This document shows positions 52,487 through 61,381 of a stretch of 64,000 bases of DNA, in pieces. The notes beneath the pieces are model-generated. The model worked only from the letters and a program-made list of their open reading frames with translations. It made no database searches and was not told where the DNA came from. The stretch spans positions 229,940-293,939 of the forward strand of contig NZ_FNCG01000002.1 of NCBI RefSeq assembly GCF_900100945.1, given 5' to 3'. Source of the stretch: Mucilaginibacter gossypii. GTDB lineage: Bacteria > Bacteroidota > Bacteroidia > Sphingobacteriales > Sphingobacteriaceae. The number at the start of each line of letters is the position of its first letter. The first letter of the stretch is position 1. Made by a program: the position numbers and the translations under genes.

Positions 52487-53536
52487 ATGAAAAAAATGTT
52501 CACTGCCTGTTTGCTGCTGCTTTTATTTTACAGCGCGGCAATTGCACAAAATACCGGCGATAAAACTTTTACCAACCCGTTGTTGCCATCTGGCGCCGAT
52601 CCCTGGGTGATCTGTAAAGATGGGTTTTACTATTATACCAATTCAACAGGGGGCAATATTGTTATCTGGAAAACAAAAGATATTACCAAGTTGAGTACTG
52701 CACCTAAGAAAGCTGTTTGGGCGCCGCCGCCTGGTACAGCTTATTCCAAAGACCTATGGGCGCCCGAACTCCATTTTATAAATGGCAAATGGTATGTATA
52801 TTTTGCCGCGGATAATGGCGATAACAATAACCATCGCATATATGTACTGGAAAATAGCTCGGCCGATCCAATGGAAGGTACCTGGGAGTTTAAAGGAAAA
52901 ATAGCAGATAGCACCGATAAATGGGCTATTGACGCTTCGGTATTTGAAAATAACGGTGGTTGGTATATGATCTGGTCGGGCTGGGAAGGAGACCATAACG
53001 GGCAGCAGAATATTTACATCGCTAAAATGAAAGACGCTATGACCATCGGCAGCGAACGCGTGAAAATATCGAGCCCGGCTTATCAATGGGAAACCAATGG
53101 CGATCTGCATGATGCCGGTAACCCGGCACATGTAAGCGTAAATGAAGGACCGGAAATTTTGAAGCATAAAGATAAGTTATTCCTGATCTATTCGGCCAGC
53201 GGCTGCTGGACTGACTTTTATGCATTGGGCATGCTTACCGCTTCTAAAAATAGTGATCTGTTGAACCCTGCCTCATGGATCAAAACAGAGGAGCCGGTAT
53301 TTAAGCAATCGCCGGAAAACAGCGTTTACGCGCCCGGTCATAACTCATTCTTTAAATCGCCAGATGGAAGGGAAGACTGGATCCTGTACCATGCCAACTC
53401 AAACCCTAACGAAGGCTGCGGTAATAAACGTTCGCCGCGTGCGCAAAAATTTACCTGGAATAAAGATGGTTCGCCAAATTTTGGTATGCCAATGAAAGAT
53501 GGACAGCCTTTGGTTGTACCTTCGGGAACGAAATAG
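52487..53536 (+). CDS. Secreted glycoside hydrolase family 43 (arabinanase/arabinofuranosidase-like)
   Basis: A 349-residue exported enzyme: signal peptide (about 1-20, AIAQ) and a five-bladed beta-propeller. The three GH43 catalytic acids are placed as expected: D38 in SGADPWV, D149 in WAIDASVF and E220 in VNEGPEIL. The family includes alpha-L-arabinofuranosidases, endo-arabinanases and beta-xylosidases; the short length without an extra C-terminal domain fits an exo-acting arabinofuranosidase or arabinanase. LacI-type regulator upstream. Confidence 0.92.
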   Translation: MKKMFTACLLLLLFYSAAIAQNTGDKTFTNPLLPSGADPWVICKDGFYYYTNSTGGNIVIWKTKDITKLSTAPKKAVWAPPPGTAYSKDLWAPELHFINGKWYVYFAADNGDNNNHRIYVLENSSADPMEGTWEFKGKIADSTDKWAIDASVFENNGGWYMIWSGWEGDHNGQQNIYIAKMKDAMTIGSERVKISSPAYQWETNGDLHDAGNPAHVSVNEGPEILKHKDKLFLIYSASGCWTDFYALGMLTASKNSDLLNPASWIKTEEPVFKQSPENSVYAPGHNSFFKSPDGREDWILYHANSNPNEGCGNKRSPRAQKFTWNKDGSPNFGMPMKDGQPLVVPSGTK

Positions 53537-53555
53537 CATTCTGGAATAACCGACG

Positions 53556-53690
53556 TCGTGATTTCGATAGAGCAGAAGGCTCGGAATGTGTGCCGGAGCG
53601 AAGGAGAACTTATACAAGCTGTCTGTATAGTTTGTAGCAGGGCGTATAAGATTTCGACGAGGGACGAGGAGAAATGTCATTGATTTAAAT
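53556..53690. repeat. CGACGAGGGACGAGG-type dispersed repeat
   Basis: The gap between the GH43 and SDR genes begins with GATTTCGATAGAGCAGAAGG and ends with ATTTCGACGAGGGACGAGG plus AGAAATG, a pattern I recall as a frequent Bacteroidota intergenic repeat. Internal GAGCGAAGGAGAACTTATAC belongs to the same style. No coding potential. Confidence 0.55.
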
Positions 53691-53705
53691 CTCTGCTCCA
53701 TCTTC

Positions 53706-53743
53706 TTGACAAATGTCAATTTCCTTCTTATCAAATGTCAATG
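53706..53743 (+). promoter_or_regulatory. Crp/Fnr-type operator candidate (TTGACAAATGTCAA)
   Basis: TTGACAAATGTCAA at 53706-53719 is an inverted repeat of TTGACA with a 2-bp centre, matching the Crp/Fnr family pattern TTGA-N6-TCAA. A second copy of the right half, TCAAATGTCAATG, lies at 53731-53743. The pair is 52-89 bp upstream of the SDR start, and a Crp/Fnr regulator gene follows the SDR gene. Confidence 0.55.
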
Positions 53744-53794
53744 TACAGGTTATAGTGTCGCGGTAAATTTGTATCAACAAAAGAACGATACAAA

Positions 53795-54652
53795 ATGTCA
53801 AAAACAATTTTTATAACCGGAACAAGCACAGGATTTGGTAAATTAACCACTATAACCCTTGCAAATGCAGGCCATACCGTAATAGCAGGTATGCGCGGAA
53901 TAAATGGCAAAAATGAAACTGTAGCCAAAGAGCTTTCAGCCTTGCCAAATGTTGAAGTAGTTGAGGTAGATATTACTGATGATAATTCAGTTAAAGCTGC
54001 TTTTGAATATACATTAACCAAATACGGCCATATTGATGTGTTGGTGAACAATGCCGCAGTTTCAGGCTTTGGCGTACTGGAGGCTTACTCGCTCGATCAG
54101 ATCAGGCAGATGTTTGAAGTGAATTTTTATGGAACCCTGCGCACCATCTTTGCGGTTTTGCCGGGGATGCGTAAAGCTAAAAATGGCCTTATCATCAACA
54201 TTACATCGGGTGCAAGTGGTCATACCCTGCCATTCATGATTCCTTATCTTGCATCAAAATTTGGGGTAGAAAGTATTACCGAAGGTTTAAAGGATGAGCT
54301 TGCACAGTTCAACATCGAGAGCGTTAGTATCCAGCCGGGCGTATATCCAACCGAAATGAATAATGGCAGCAAAACAGGTATCCATGCCGATAAACCGGAA
54401 GTTATAGCCGAGTACGGCGAGGCCTCAGCACAGCAATTTAACGCTATGGGCACCGCGCTTTTCAGCAAAATGGCCGAGTTTAACATGGACCCGCAAACTA
54501 TTGCCGATGGTATATTGAGACTGGTTGAAATGGAAAAGGGCACAAGGCCTCTACGCTATCCGCTTGATGCAGTAGCGCAGGGTACCGACCAGGAATTTAT
54601 TGATGCCCGCGCCGCTATCAAAACAAAATGGTTAAGCAAATACACCGCATAA
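53795..54652 (+). CDS. Short-chain dehydrogenase/reductase
   Basis: A 285-residue classical SDR: glycine motif GTSTGFGKLT (about 8-17), NNAA motif in VLVNNAAVSGFG, catalytic Ser in NITSGASGH and Y-x3-K in PYLASKFGVES. The substrate is unknown. It lies between a Crp/Fnr-type operator candidate and a Crp/Fnr gene 67 bp downstream; this arrangement of oxidoreductase and adjacent Crp-type regulator is common in Bacteroidota. Confidence 0.95.
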   Translation: MSKTIFITGTSTGFGKLTTITLANAGHTVIAGMRGINGKNETVAKELSALPNVEVVEVDITDDNSVKAAFEYTLTKYGHIDVLVNNAAVSGFGVLEAYSLDQIRQMFEVNFYGTLRTIFAVLPGMRKAKNGLIINITSGASGHTLPFMIPYLASKFGVESITEGLKDELAQFNIESVSIQPGVYPTEMNNGSKTGIHADKPEVIAEYGEASAQQFNAMGTALFSKMAEFNMDPQTIADGILRLVEMEKGTRPLRYPLDAVAQGTDQEFIDARAAIKTKWLSKYTA

Positions 54653-54719
54653 CCTAATTATAAAAATATGACCCGAACAAAAGCAAATATCCCCGGATAA
54701 AGGAGATATTTGCTTTTAT

Positions 54720-55301
54720 ATGTTTGAGCAATTTAAAGAGTACATTGGCCAGAAAGCAACACTCACCGAAGCTGACTATGCTAAAATTGAAGCAGTTTGT
54801 ATTTTTAAAAAACTCCGTAAAAAGCAGTATTTATTGCAGGAAGGCGATGTTTGGAAGTATAACGCTTTTATAACCAAAGGCTTGGTTCGATTTTACAGCG
54901 TTGATGAAAATGGCCGCGAAAACATAGTAAGCTTTGCCAAAGAAAACTGGTGGACCGGCGACCGTGCCAGCCTGCTTACCGGCGAGCCTTCTAAAAATAA
55001 TATTGATGCTATTGAGGATACAGAACTGATACTGATTACCAAAACAAACTTCGACAGGCTTTGCCATGATATACCGGCTTTTAACGATATGGTTAATGCC
55101 ATCCTTAACAAAAGTTTCATTACCAGTCAAAACCGCATTCACTCGGCTATTGCTTTTACTGCCGAGCAAAAATACCTTGATTTTGTGCAGAAATATCCCG
55201 ATCTGTCGCTAAGGGTGCCACAGGCGATGATTGCATCTTACTTAGGCATTACACCCGAAACCTTAAGCCGTGTACGAAAAGAAACTGTAAAGAAACATTA
55301 A
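54720..55301 (+). CDS. Crp/Fnr-family regulator (Bacteroidota cNMP-binding type)
   Basis: A 193-residue regulator with a cNMP-type beta-roll (about 25-115; QEGDVWKYNAFITKGLVRFYSVDENGRE) and a short C-terminal helix-turn-helix (LRVPQAMIASYLGITPETLSRVR). There is no N-terminal cysteine cluster and no canonical cAMP site, so the ligand is unknown. It follows the SDR gene on the same strand and overlaps the converging HD-domain gene by 4 bp. It probably regulates the SDR gene through the TTGACAAATGTCAA site. Confidence 0.92.
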   Translation: MFEQFKEYIGQKATLTEADYAKIEAVCIFKKLRKKQYLLQEGDVWKYNAFITKGLVRFYSVDENGRENIVSFAKENWWTGDRASLLTGEPSKNNIDAIEDTELILITKTNFDRLCHDIPAFNDMVNAILNKSFITSQNRIHSAIAFTAEQKYLDFVQKYPDLSLRVPQAMIASYLGITPETLSRVRKETVKKH

Positions 55302-55888
55302 CCCTGAAACTTCATCAGTTCAATGTTTTTCTTTTTCATGGCTTGCAATACCGTTTTACCGTATTCCGTAAAATATTGGTGCCGTTGTAACAGGCTTAAA
55401 TTGAGGGCATGCCATTCTTCGTCGCTATACTGCTTATCCAAATGTACTTCCCATTCCTGTTTTAAATCATGGGCAAAATCCAGGTAGTTTACAGATGCCA
55501 GGTGGTGCATATCGGCATCGCAAATAATTTGCTGGATAAGGTTTTGGGGCGATTGCGGTAATTTGGTGGCTTCAATACAATCCCATACCTGTTGTATAAA
55601 ATCATTATTATAGTGGTGCTGCATTAAAAAAGTACCGGCAATGATCATGCTTGTGTCTTCATGGCCGTTATAATGATAGAGGTAGCCTGTATCATGAAAC
55701 CAGGCAGCTATTGTTAAAATAGTTAGTTCCTGCTTTTTTAATTTGCAGTGTGCTGCAATTTCTGTTGCTGCGTTAACAACGCCCAATGTATGTTTAAGGT
55801 TATGAAAGTACATGGTTGATGGTAGGTTTTCTTCCATCAGCGACTTGACATAGGCAGCAGCTCTTTTTACTATACTTATTGCAGGCAT
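55298..55888 (-). CDS. HD-domain phosphohydrolase
   Basis: A 196-residue metal-dependent phosphohydrolase. The HD motifs are FHNLKHT (His), WFHDTGY (HD pair), GHEDTS and CDADMHHL (Asp), as in the HD/PDEase superfamily. No other domain is present. Substrate unknown, possibly a nucleotide. It converges with and overlaps the Crp gene by 4 bp, an unusually tight convergent pair without a terminator between. Confidence 0.92.
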   Translation of the reverse strand: MPAISIVKRAAAYVKSLMEENLPSTMYFHNLKHTLGVVNAATEIAAHCKLKKQELTILTIAAWFHDTGYLYHYNGHEDTSMIIAGTFLMQHHYNNDFIQQVWDCIEATKLPQSPQNLIQQIICDADMHHLASVNYLDFAHDLKQEWEVHLDKQYSDEEWHALNLSLLQRHQYFTEYGKTVLQAMKKKNIELMKFQG

Positions 55889-56055
55889 AAGATAGTTGCG
55901 ATACTACCCTCACATTCTGTAGGAATTCTGGATAAATATTAACCGGCCAAACTCTCAACAAAAAGATGACACTTTTATCTTATTTGTGTAAACATGGATT
56001 TTGCGTTTTTAAGCGGGATTTTAAACCTGTATTTTAGATGCATAAATGTTGATAG

Positions 56056-56496
56056 ATGAAAAATACACTTCAAATAGCACAACTTTACTTGCGCTTTGCT
56101 TTAGCTATTGGTTTTTTGTTGCCCGTGGCAGATCGCTTGGGTTTCATGGGGCCGGCAGGGCAAAATTCAGTAAGCTGGGGTAGTTGGGATAATTTTGTGG
56201 TTTATACCAATACGTTGATGCCATATTTGAGCCGGTGGATGGCAGGTGTCATGGGTTTTTTAGCAACAGTGGCCGAGGTTTCAATAGCCATCATGTTTAT
56301 TGTAGGTTTTAAGATTCGTACGGCAGCTTATGCAAGTTTTGCTCTTACGCTTACTTTTGCCCTTTGCATGACCATATTTTCAGGAATCAAGGCTCCTTTT
56401 AATTATTCGGTTTGGGCCGATAGCGCGGGTAGTTTATTACTGGCAAGTATAGCTACTTATCGCTGGAGCATTGATTTTATATATGATGAAGCTTAG
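56056..56496 (+). CDS. DoxX-family membrane protein
   Basis: A 146-residue protein with four hydrophobic helices; the DoxX-like pattern is seen in LYLRFALAIGFLLPVADRLGF near the N terminus and the AEVSIAIMFIVGFKIRTAAYASF segment in the middle. Family members couple to thiosulfate or quinone-linked redox in some archaea; the role in bacteria is poorly known. Single gene, convergent with the flavin monooxygenase gene. Confidence 0.88.
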   Translation: MKNTLQIAQLYLRFALAIGFLLPVADRLGFMGPAGQNSVSWGSWDNFVVYTNTLMPYLSRWMAGVMGFLATVAEVSIAIMFIVGFKIRTAAYASFALTLTFALCMTIFSGIKAPFNYSVWADSAGSLLLASIATYRWSIDFIYDEA

Positions 56497-56519
56497 TGCA
56501 TGTTAAGGCTTTTTAGTAT

Positions 56520-58067
56520 TCATTTACCTTTGAAGGTATCAAAATAACCGCTTATCAAACCTGGGCTTATTTCATCGCTAAGCAGGCCTATATAATTGTC
56601 GGGCCGTATTAGCAGGTATAAACCCGATTGTACCCCTAATTTTTGCCAGCTTTCATTAAGGGGTAAATTAACTACTTTGATGTAATTTATTAAGTGAACA
56701 GGAATTAGGCTGTCGTACCCAATGCTGCCAATACATAACAGGTGAAATTTGGGTTCCATGAGCAAATGATAGATGCTTTGTAGTTTGCCGTCGATAGCGG
56801 TCATAACGTAGGGGCACCTGTCGCCGGCACTAAATTTTAGCTTCTGTTTAATAAACTGCAGGGAAAGCCGGCTTTTTCTGTACGAATACCAAATTTGGGA
56901 CAAGATCCTGAAAATCCGTTTTGAGATCCATTGGGTTGACAGTACGAGGCGTAAAATATTGGGCATAACGTAGGTGCGTAACTGATATAAGAACCAGTTA
57001 CAGCTTGTCATGAAAGCAAATATTTTATCGGTAAATTTCATGAGCCATTGGGCAAAAGGGTACCGTTCGTCATGATATGTATTAATAAGTTTATCGTCAG
57101 CAACACCTTGCAGCACCAGGGCCAGTTTCCAGGCCAGGTTATGTGCATCCTGCAAGCCGGTATTCATGCCCTGTCCACCTGCGGGACTATGAATATGTGC
57201 GGCATCGCCCAATAAAAAACATCGGTTTATCCTGAACCTGTTAACACAGCGGTGATGTAGTTTATAAACTGAAAACCAGTTTAATTTTTCTACGTTCAGC
57301 GGCAGCTTAATATTGGCCGTGATCACATCTTTAAGATCATCAAAACTAACATTTTCTTTGCCTTCAAAACCTTTGGGCAGGGTACCTAAAATGCGGTAAT
57401 TACCATTGCCATACATTGGGAAAAAGGCGCAGAAATTAACACGCGACAGTGATGCGATGAGCTTGTTTGCGGGTTGCAGCCAGCTAAGCTTTACATCGGC
57501 AACAAAAAATTTATTTTGGTAGGTGCCTCCTTCAAAATTTAATTCCAGTTGCTGCCTTACCAGGCTCGATGAACCATCGCAAGCCAGCAAGTAGGAGGCT
57601 TTAATACTTATTTTGCTGAACGGATCACTTTTATCGTAAAGGCTGGCCACTACGTGATCATCATGCTGTTCAAAACTAACCAAACTGGTTCGCCACAAAA
57701 CGTCACGGCCTGTAGCTTTCAATTGCTCGTAAAGCAGTTCCTCGTTTTTAAACTGTTCAAATGCCTGCAGGTTGGGGAAATCGGTGAGTCCGTTACCTGC
57801 GTTGGTTGTTTCGAGTGTTGCTTTTTCCCGGCCATTCATATAAATGGCGAATTTTCCAATCACCTGTCCCTGTTGCAAAACAGTATCAGCCAAGCCCATT
57901 TGCTGATAAATTTCCATGCTGCGGGCTGTAACCAACATAGCCCGCGACTCATGAGTAGGTGCGGGCTTGGTATCGATAATAATAAACTCAACGTTAAAGC
58001 GGGCCAGCTGGCAGGCGGCCATTAAACCGGTTGGCCCGGCACCGATAATAATTACTTGTGTATGCAC
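56520..58067 (-). CDS. FAD-dependent aromatic-type monooxygenase
   Basis: A 515-residue class A flavoprotein monooxygenase. Rossmann GAGPTG at residues 9-14, the DG-type motif LLACDGSSSLVR, and GDAAHIHSPAGGQGMNTG from about 287 mark the PheA/TfdB/MhpA family, which hydroxylates phenolic substrates with NAD(P)H. The C-terminal thioredoxin-like domain of such enzymes is present in short form. It follows the HTHP heme protein gene by 58 bp on the same strand, so it is the last gene of an AraC-HTHP-monooxygenase operon. Substrate unknown. Confidence 0.93.
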   Translation of the reverse strand: MHTQVIIIGAGPTGLMAACQLARFNVEFIIIDTKPAPTHESRAMLVTARSMEIYQQMGLADTVLQQGQVIGKFAIYMNGREKATLETTNAGNGLTDFPNLQAFEQFKNEELLYEQLKATGRDVLWRTSLVSFEQHDDHVVASLYDKSDPFSKISIKASYLLACDGSSSLVRQQLELNFEGGTYQNKFFVADVKLSWLQPANKLIASLSRVNFCAFFPMYGNGNYRILGTLPKGFEGKENVSFDDLKDVITANIKLPLNVEKLNWFSVYKLHHRCVNRFRINRCFLLGDAAHIHSPAGGQGMNTGLQDAHNLAWKLALVLQGVADDKLINTYHDERYPFAQWLMKFTDKIFAFMTSCNWFLYQLRTYVMPNILRLVLSTQWISKRIFRILSQIWYSYRKSRLSLQFIKQKLKFSAGDRCPYVMTAIDGKLQSIYHLLMEPKFHLLCIGSIGYDSLIPVHLINYIKVVNLPLNESWQKLGVQSGLYLLIRPDNYIGLLSDEISPGLISGYFDTFKGK

Positions 58068-58125
58068 GATGTATTACCGGGCTTAAAAATATGAAATTAA
58101 TTGGCAAAGCGCAGGCATTATTGCA

Positions 58126-58365
58126 CTATCGCCAGTAATTATTAGCTGCAGCTATGGTGGCAAATTCGGTTGCAACTGTTTGTCCTACGGCAATGAGCAT
58201 CGCTGGGTCTTCGGCGTAAACACCTCTTAGCTTACCACGAATTTCGGCGTCGGGCTGGGTTACCTTGATGATGAGCCGGGCCATTTTAATTGCAAGTTCA
58301 CGGCCTTCCTGTGGTGTTGCTGTAATTAGTGAGTCGCCTGGGATTAGTTGTACTGTTTCTGACAT
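58126..58365 (-). CDS. Hexameric tyrosine-coordinated heme protein (HTHP)
   Basis: A 79-residue helical protein that matches the HTHP family, known from a marine Silicibacter/Ruegeria protein that forms a hexamer with one heme per monomer and shows peroxidase/catalase activity. Shared landmarks are TATPQEGxxLA, the KxTQPDAxIR core, LRxVYxxDPxxLIAVG and the C-terminal ATxFATIAAANxYW. The probable heme-ligating tyrosine is Y50 in RGVYAEDP. No signal peptide is seen. It lies 52 bp downstream of the AraC gene and 58 bp upstream of the flavin monooxygenase gene on the same strand. Confidence 0.85.
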   Translation of the reverse strand: MSETVQLIPGDSLITATPQEGRELAIKMARLIIKVTQPDAEIRGKLRGVYAEDPAMLIAVGQTVATEFATIAAANNYWR

Positions 58366-58417
58366 GGTGATAAATTTAATTAGTTATAAAGCTGATTAAT
58401 AGGTTTTTGATGCGTTG

Positions 58418-59287
58418 TTAAAAAACAGGTTGTAATATTGTGCCCTTTTTCTTAAAATCAGAAAAGCTTATACCGGTAGTGTTTTTAAAAAATTTACTGA
58501 AATGGGCCAGGTCACAAAAGCCCAGATCGTATGCAATTTTTTTCATGCAGCTATCAGGGTGTATGGCCTGCCGTTTTGCCTCGGCGGCAACCCTTTGTCT
58601 GATGTGATGACCGGCCGGCTGGCCTGTTAGCTTTTTGACCACCTCGTTGAGGTAATTGGGGGTTACCGCTAACCTGCTGGCATAATCGGCAACCATTTTA
58701 TTCTCCCTGAAGTTTTTATCAAGCAAGGTCATGAAGTTTTGCAGGATGGCAGTATTTCGCGATTGCTTTGGCGCTTGCTCCGAGTCCAGCTGGCGTGAAA
58801 GATAAATTAGGAAAATCTTGAAATAACGCTTCAATATCTCGGATCGGTAAAGGTTATGCCTACTGTATTCTTTAAGCATTATTTCGCTGATATCAATCAT
58901 ATCTTTGGCCAGTTCACTGCTTATGGTGATGATCTGCGTTTGGTTAAACATTTGATAAATGGGGCTGTATACAGGCTCCCTGCCGTAATCTTCTATATCT
59001 AAAAACGAATCGGTAAATGAGATGACATACCCTTGCAAACTGCTGCTAAATTTAAGATTATGCAGCCGGCCGGGTTTGATCAATAGTAATTGATTGGGGG
59101 TAACAGCTTCTTTTTGCAAATTGAGCCTGTAGTAACCGTTACCGGCTGTTATCCAAATCAGCATAAAATAATCGTTAGGAAGGTCAATGCCGTTTTCTTT
59201 GATCCACTCAATGGCATGGATCTTAAAAGGAAAGCAGCAGGATGCTTTGTCAAAGTGTAGCGGAGCAAAATCGTTAGCTTGTTTCAT
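58418..59287 (-). CDS. AraC-family transcriptional regulator
   Basis: A 289-residue regulator with an N-terminal cupin-like effector domain (about 1-165; LQKEAVTPNQLLLIKPGRLHNLKF) and a C-terminal AraC DNA-binding domain (about 185-289; VADYASRLAVTPNYLNEVVKKLTGQ and MKKIAYDLGFCDLAHFSKFFKN). It is the first gene of the operon with the HTHP heme protein and a flavin monooxygenase, which suggests the regulator senses a substrate of that pathway. Confidence 0.93.
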   Translation of the reverse strand: MKQANDFAPLHFDKASCCFPFKIHAIEWIKENGIDLPNDYFMLIWITAGNGYYRLNLQKEAVTPNQLLLIKPGRLHNLKFSSSLQGYVISFTDSFLDIEDYGREPVYSPIYQMFNQTQIITISSELAKDMIDISEIMLKEYSRHNLYRSEILKRYFKIFLIYLSRQLDSEQAPKQSRNTAILQNFMTLLDKNFRENKMVADYASRLAVTPNYLNEVVKKLTGQPAGHHIRQRVAAEAKRQAIHPDSCMKKIAYDLGFCDLAHFSKFFKNTTGISFSDFKKKGTILQPVF

Positions 59288-59844
59288 GGTTACTTAGTTT
59301 AAAGCTTGTAATACATGTACCGCAACTCTAATTTCGTGCCGTTGTGTTTACTTTATTGATATTCAGTTATTTGTTGTTTTTATAAGCGCTGCTTCTTAAC
59401 GAAATATCATTATATTCCTGATGGGAAAGCGAAATATCGTCCGTATATATCCTTAACCGCCTAAGCCGTGTTCTATCACCGGCAAAAGCGGGCGCGCCGA
59501 TATACTCAAGCTAAATCTATTGAAAAAACATTTATTAGTCGGGAGAAGGGATGCCGATATTTTTGTTCTGCTTCAGTCATCCTACATTCACGAATAAAAG
59601 AGCTTGAAACTGGTAAGTTTGATGCTTAGTATTTGATTATTAATCATATAGATTAATATTTGCTTTTATTGCAAGGTGGTAATACAATACATAATTTATA
59701 CATCAAAATCCATATTTAATACATTGATAAGGTTTGGGCATCATATTATTTTTATAAGTTGAATTTGAGGACATGCCTATTTGTGTATAGGCATGCATTG
59801 TGAACAGGATTTTTGGTTTAGGCCGGTAATAAAAATAATACCAA
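59288..59844. other. Non-coding region between AraC and HisKA_2 kinase genes
   Basis: 557 bp without a convincing gene. It contains a TGATTATTAATCA palindrome (59634-59646) and a perfect 9-bp hairpin CATGCCTAT/ATAGGCATG with 6-nt loop at 59772-59795, which is 50 bp upstream of the kinase start and could be an operator or leader structure. Short open frames here do not resemble a protein family. Confidence 0.5.
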
Positions 59845-60810
59845 GTGAATATCAATATAAGCTTATCCCGGTTTTATTGCAAGCTGACGTTAACAGGCTT
59901 TTTGCTTTTGATATCCACAAACTCGCCGGCGCAGCGTTACGATCATATCTCCCAGGGTGTTTTGTGGGCAAAAAGTAGTTCGTTTTTTATGAGGTGGGAT
60001 CTTATAATTGTCGGCATTGTTGCGTTGCTTTTCGTTTTGGGGGGTGCTTGTGTTGGTTATTGGCAAAAGCAAATAAACGGTAAACGGTTGCAGCTAAAGG
60101 AGAAAGAAATCAGCGAGCAAAATCAAATGCTGCAGCATTTAACCGCGGATAAAAATCGTCTGCTTGATGAAAAGGACTGGTTATTGAAAGAGGTGCATCA
60201 CCGGGTAAAAAATAACCTGCAAATAGTGATGAGCCTGCTTAATACCCAATCGGCATTTTTAAAAAATAACGCAGCGCTTGCCGCCATCCGTGAAAGCCAG
60301 AACCGCGTACAGGCTATAGCGCTCATCCATCAAAAATTATATAGCAGTTCAAACGTAGCCTTTATTGATATTGCTGTTTACATCAGCGAACTGGTTAATT
60401 ATCTTGCCGATTGTTACGACGCTCATGAACGGGGAATCAGGTTTGAACAGCAAATTGAACGTGTTAAAATAGATGTTGCCCAGGCCGTACCTGTTGGCCT
60501 TATGCTCAATGAAGCTATTACCAATGCTATTAAGTATGCTTTTCCACACAAGCGTGGTTATATAAACATCTCGCTTGGTACACTTGATGATAATAATATC
60601 ATGTTGAGCATTGCCGATAATGGTATTGGCCTGCCACAGGGTTTTGATATTAAAGAAGCGTCGTCATTGGGTATGGAAATGATGAAGGCCCTGAGCAAGC
60701 AGCTTGGCGGGAATTTTAAAATGGAAAATAGCGAAGGCGTGGCAATAACCCTGGTTTTCCGTGCCGAAAAGAATTTCGGGAATATCGAAAATGAATACTA
60801 TCCTATATAG
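59845..60810 (+). CDS. HisKA_2-type sensor histidine kinase, sensor-poor
   Basis: A 321-residue kinase with GTG start. It has a signal-like N terminus (about 10-28, LLLISTNSPAQ), one membrane helix (about 53-71), a coiled coil, the HisKA_2 box LLKEVHHRVKNNLQIVMSLL (His about 121), and a HATPase_c domain (NEAITNAIKYAF, DNGIGLP, SLGMEMM). Most HisKA_2 kinases in this order have a TPR or 7TMR-DISM sensor between signal peptide and membrane helix; here only about 20 residues remain. An alternative ATG at 59989 would begin just before the helix. No response regulator is adjacent, so it is an orphan. Confidence 0.9.
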   Translation: MNINISLSRFYCKLTLTGFLLLISTNSPAQRYDHISQGVLWAKSSSFFMRWDLIIVGIVALLFVLGGACVGYWQKQINGKRLQLKEKEISEQNQMLQHLTADKNRLLDEKDWLLKEVHHRVKNNLQIVMSLLNTQSAFLKNNAALAAIRESQNRVQAIALIHQKLYSSSNVAFIDIAVYISELVNYLADCYDAHERGIRFEQQIERVKIDVAQAVPVGLMLNEAITNAIKYAFPHKRGYINISLGTLDDNNIMLSIADNGIGLPQGFDIKEASSLGMEMMKALSKQLGGNFKMENSEGVAITLVFRAEKNFGNIENEYYPI

Positions 60811-60973
60811 TATTAACGTCTCATTTGTATTGGGCCATATGTAATTTGTACTACTGAAACCATAATTAGTACATTGATTTCGGGTATCTCCGGCCCGAAC
60901 TTTACATTGTTAAATAACAGTTAATAATTAAGCATTAATTAATTGTGCGATAAACGTGTAAAGCCCTCATGCT

Positions 60974-61381
60974 ATGAAAAAGTTTGTTTGTTTGGCAGTT
61001 GCCTTCTTTACAAGTGTGTTGATGTTTATAGCAGCAGGTTTATTTATTAAGCTTAGCACAAGTTTGATGGAACCCCTGGTGCCTGCCAGGTTTTTCATAA
61101 TCGTGCTTTATAGTATATGTTCATTGAAATTTGCTTTGCTGGTTATTATGCTTATGCCGGACAAACCTGTGCTTAAGCAAATGAGCATCGGTTTTATATC
61201 GGCCGATATGTTTTTAGTGCTACCGGGCAACGTCACCTGTATTGCAATAAGCGTGCCTGTGCCGCTTATTGCAATACAGGCATTACTCCTGCTTTTTTAC
61301 ATGGCTTTGCAAGGTCGTTTGTGGCTTTATAAGGTCAATGAAAATACTATTGAAAATGAATTGATGGCATCACCTATTTAA
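60974..61381 (+). CDS. Hypothetical small membrane protein
   Basis: A 135-residue protein with about four hydrophobic segments. No family is recognised. The stop codon (TAA) overlaps the ATG of the next gene by one base (TAATG), so the two are translationally coupled, and both probably share a transcript with the PAS kinase gene that follows 22 bp later. Confidence 0.75.
   Translation: MKKFVCLAVAFFTSVLMFIAAGLFIKLSTSLMEPLVPARFFIIVLYSICSLKFALLVIMLMPDKPVLKQMSIGFISADMFLVLPGNVTCIAISVPVPLIAIQALLLLFYMALQGRLWLYKVNENTIENELMASPI

Noticed and set aside
59520..59610. A short frame (about 25 codons) after the AraC gene
   Set aside because: No start context, no family resemblance, and too short to support.
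59781..59978. A 65-codon frame overlapping the HisKA_2 kinase start
   Set aside because: Out of frame with the kinase, no recognisable motif, and overlaps its signal-like peptide.
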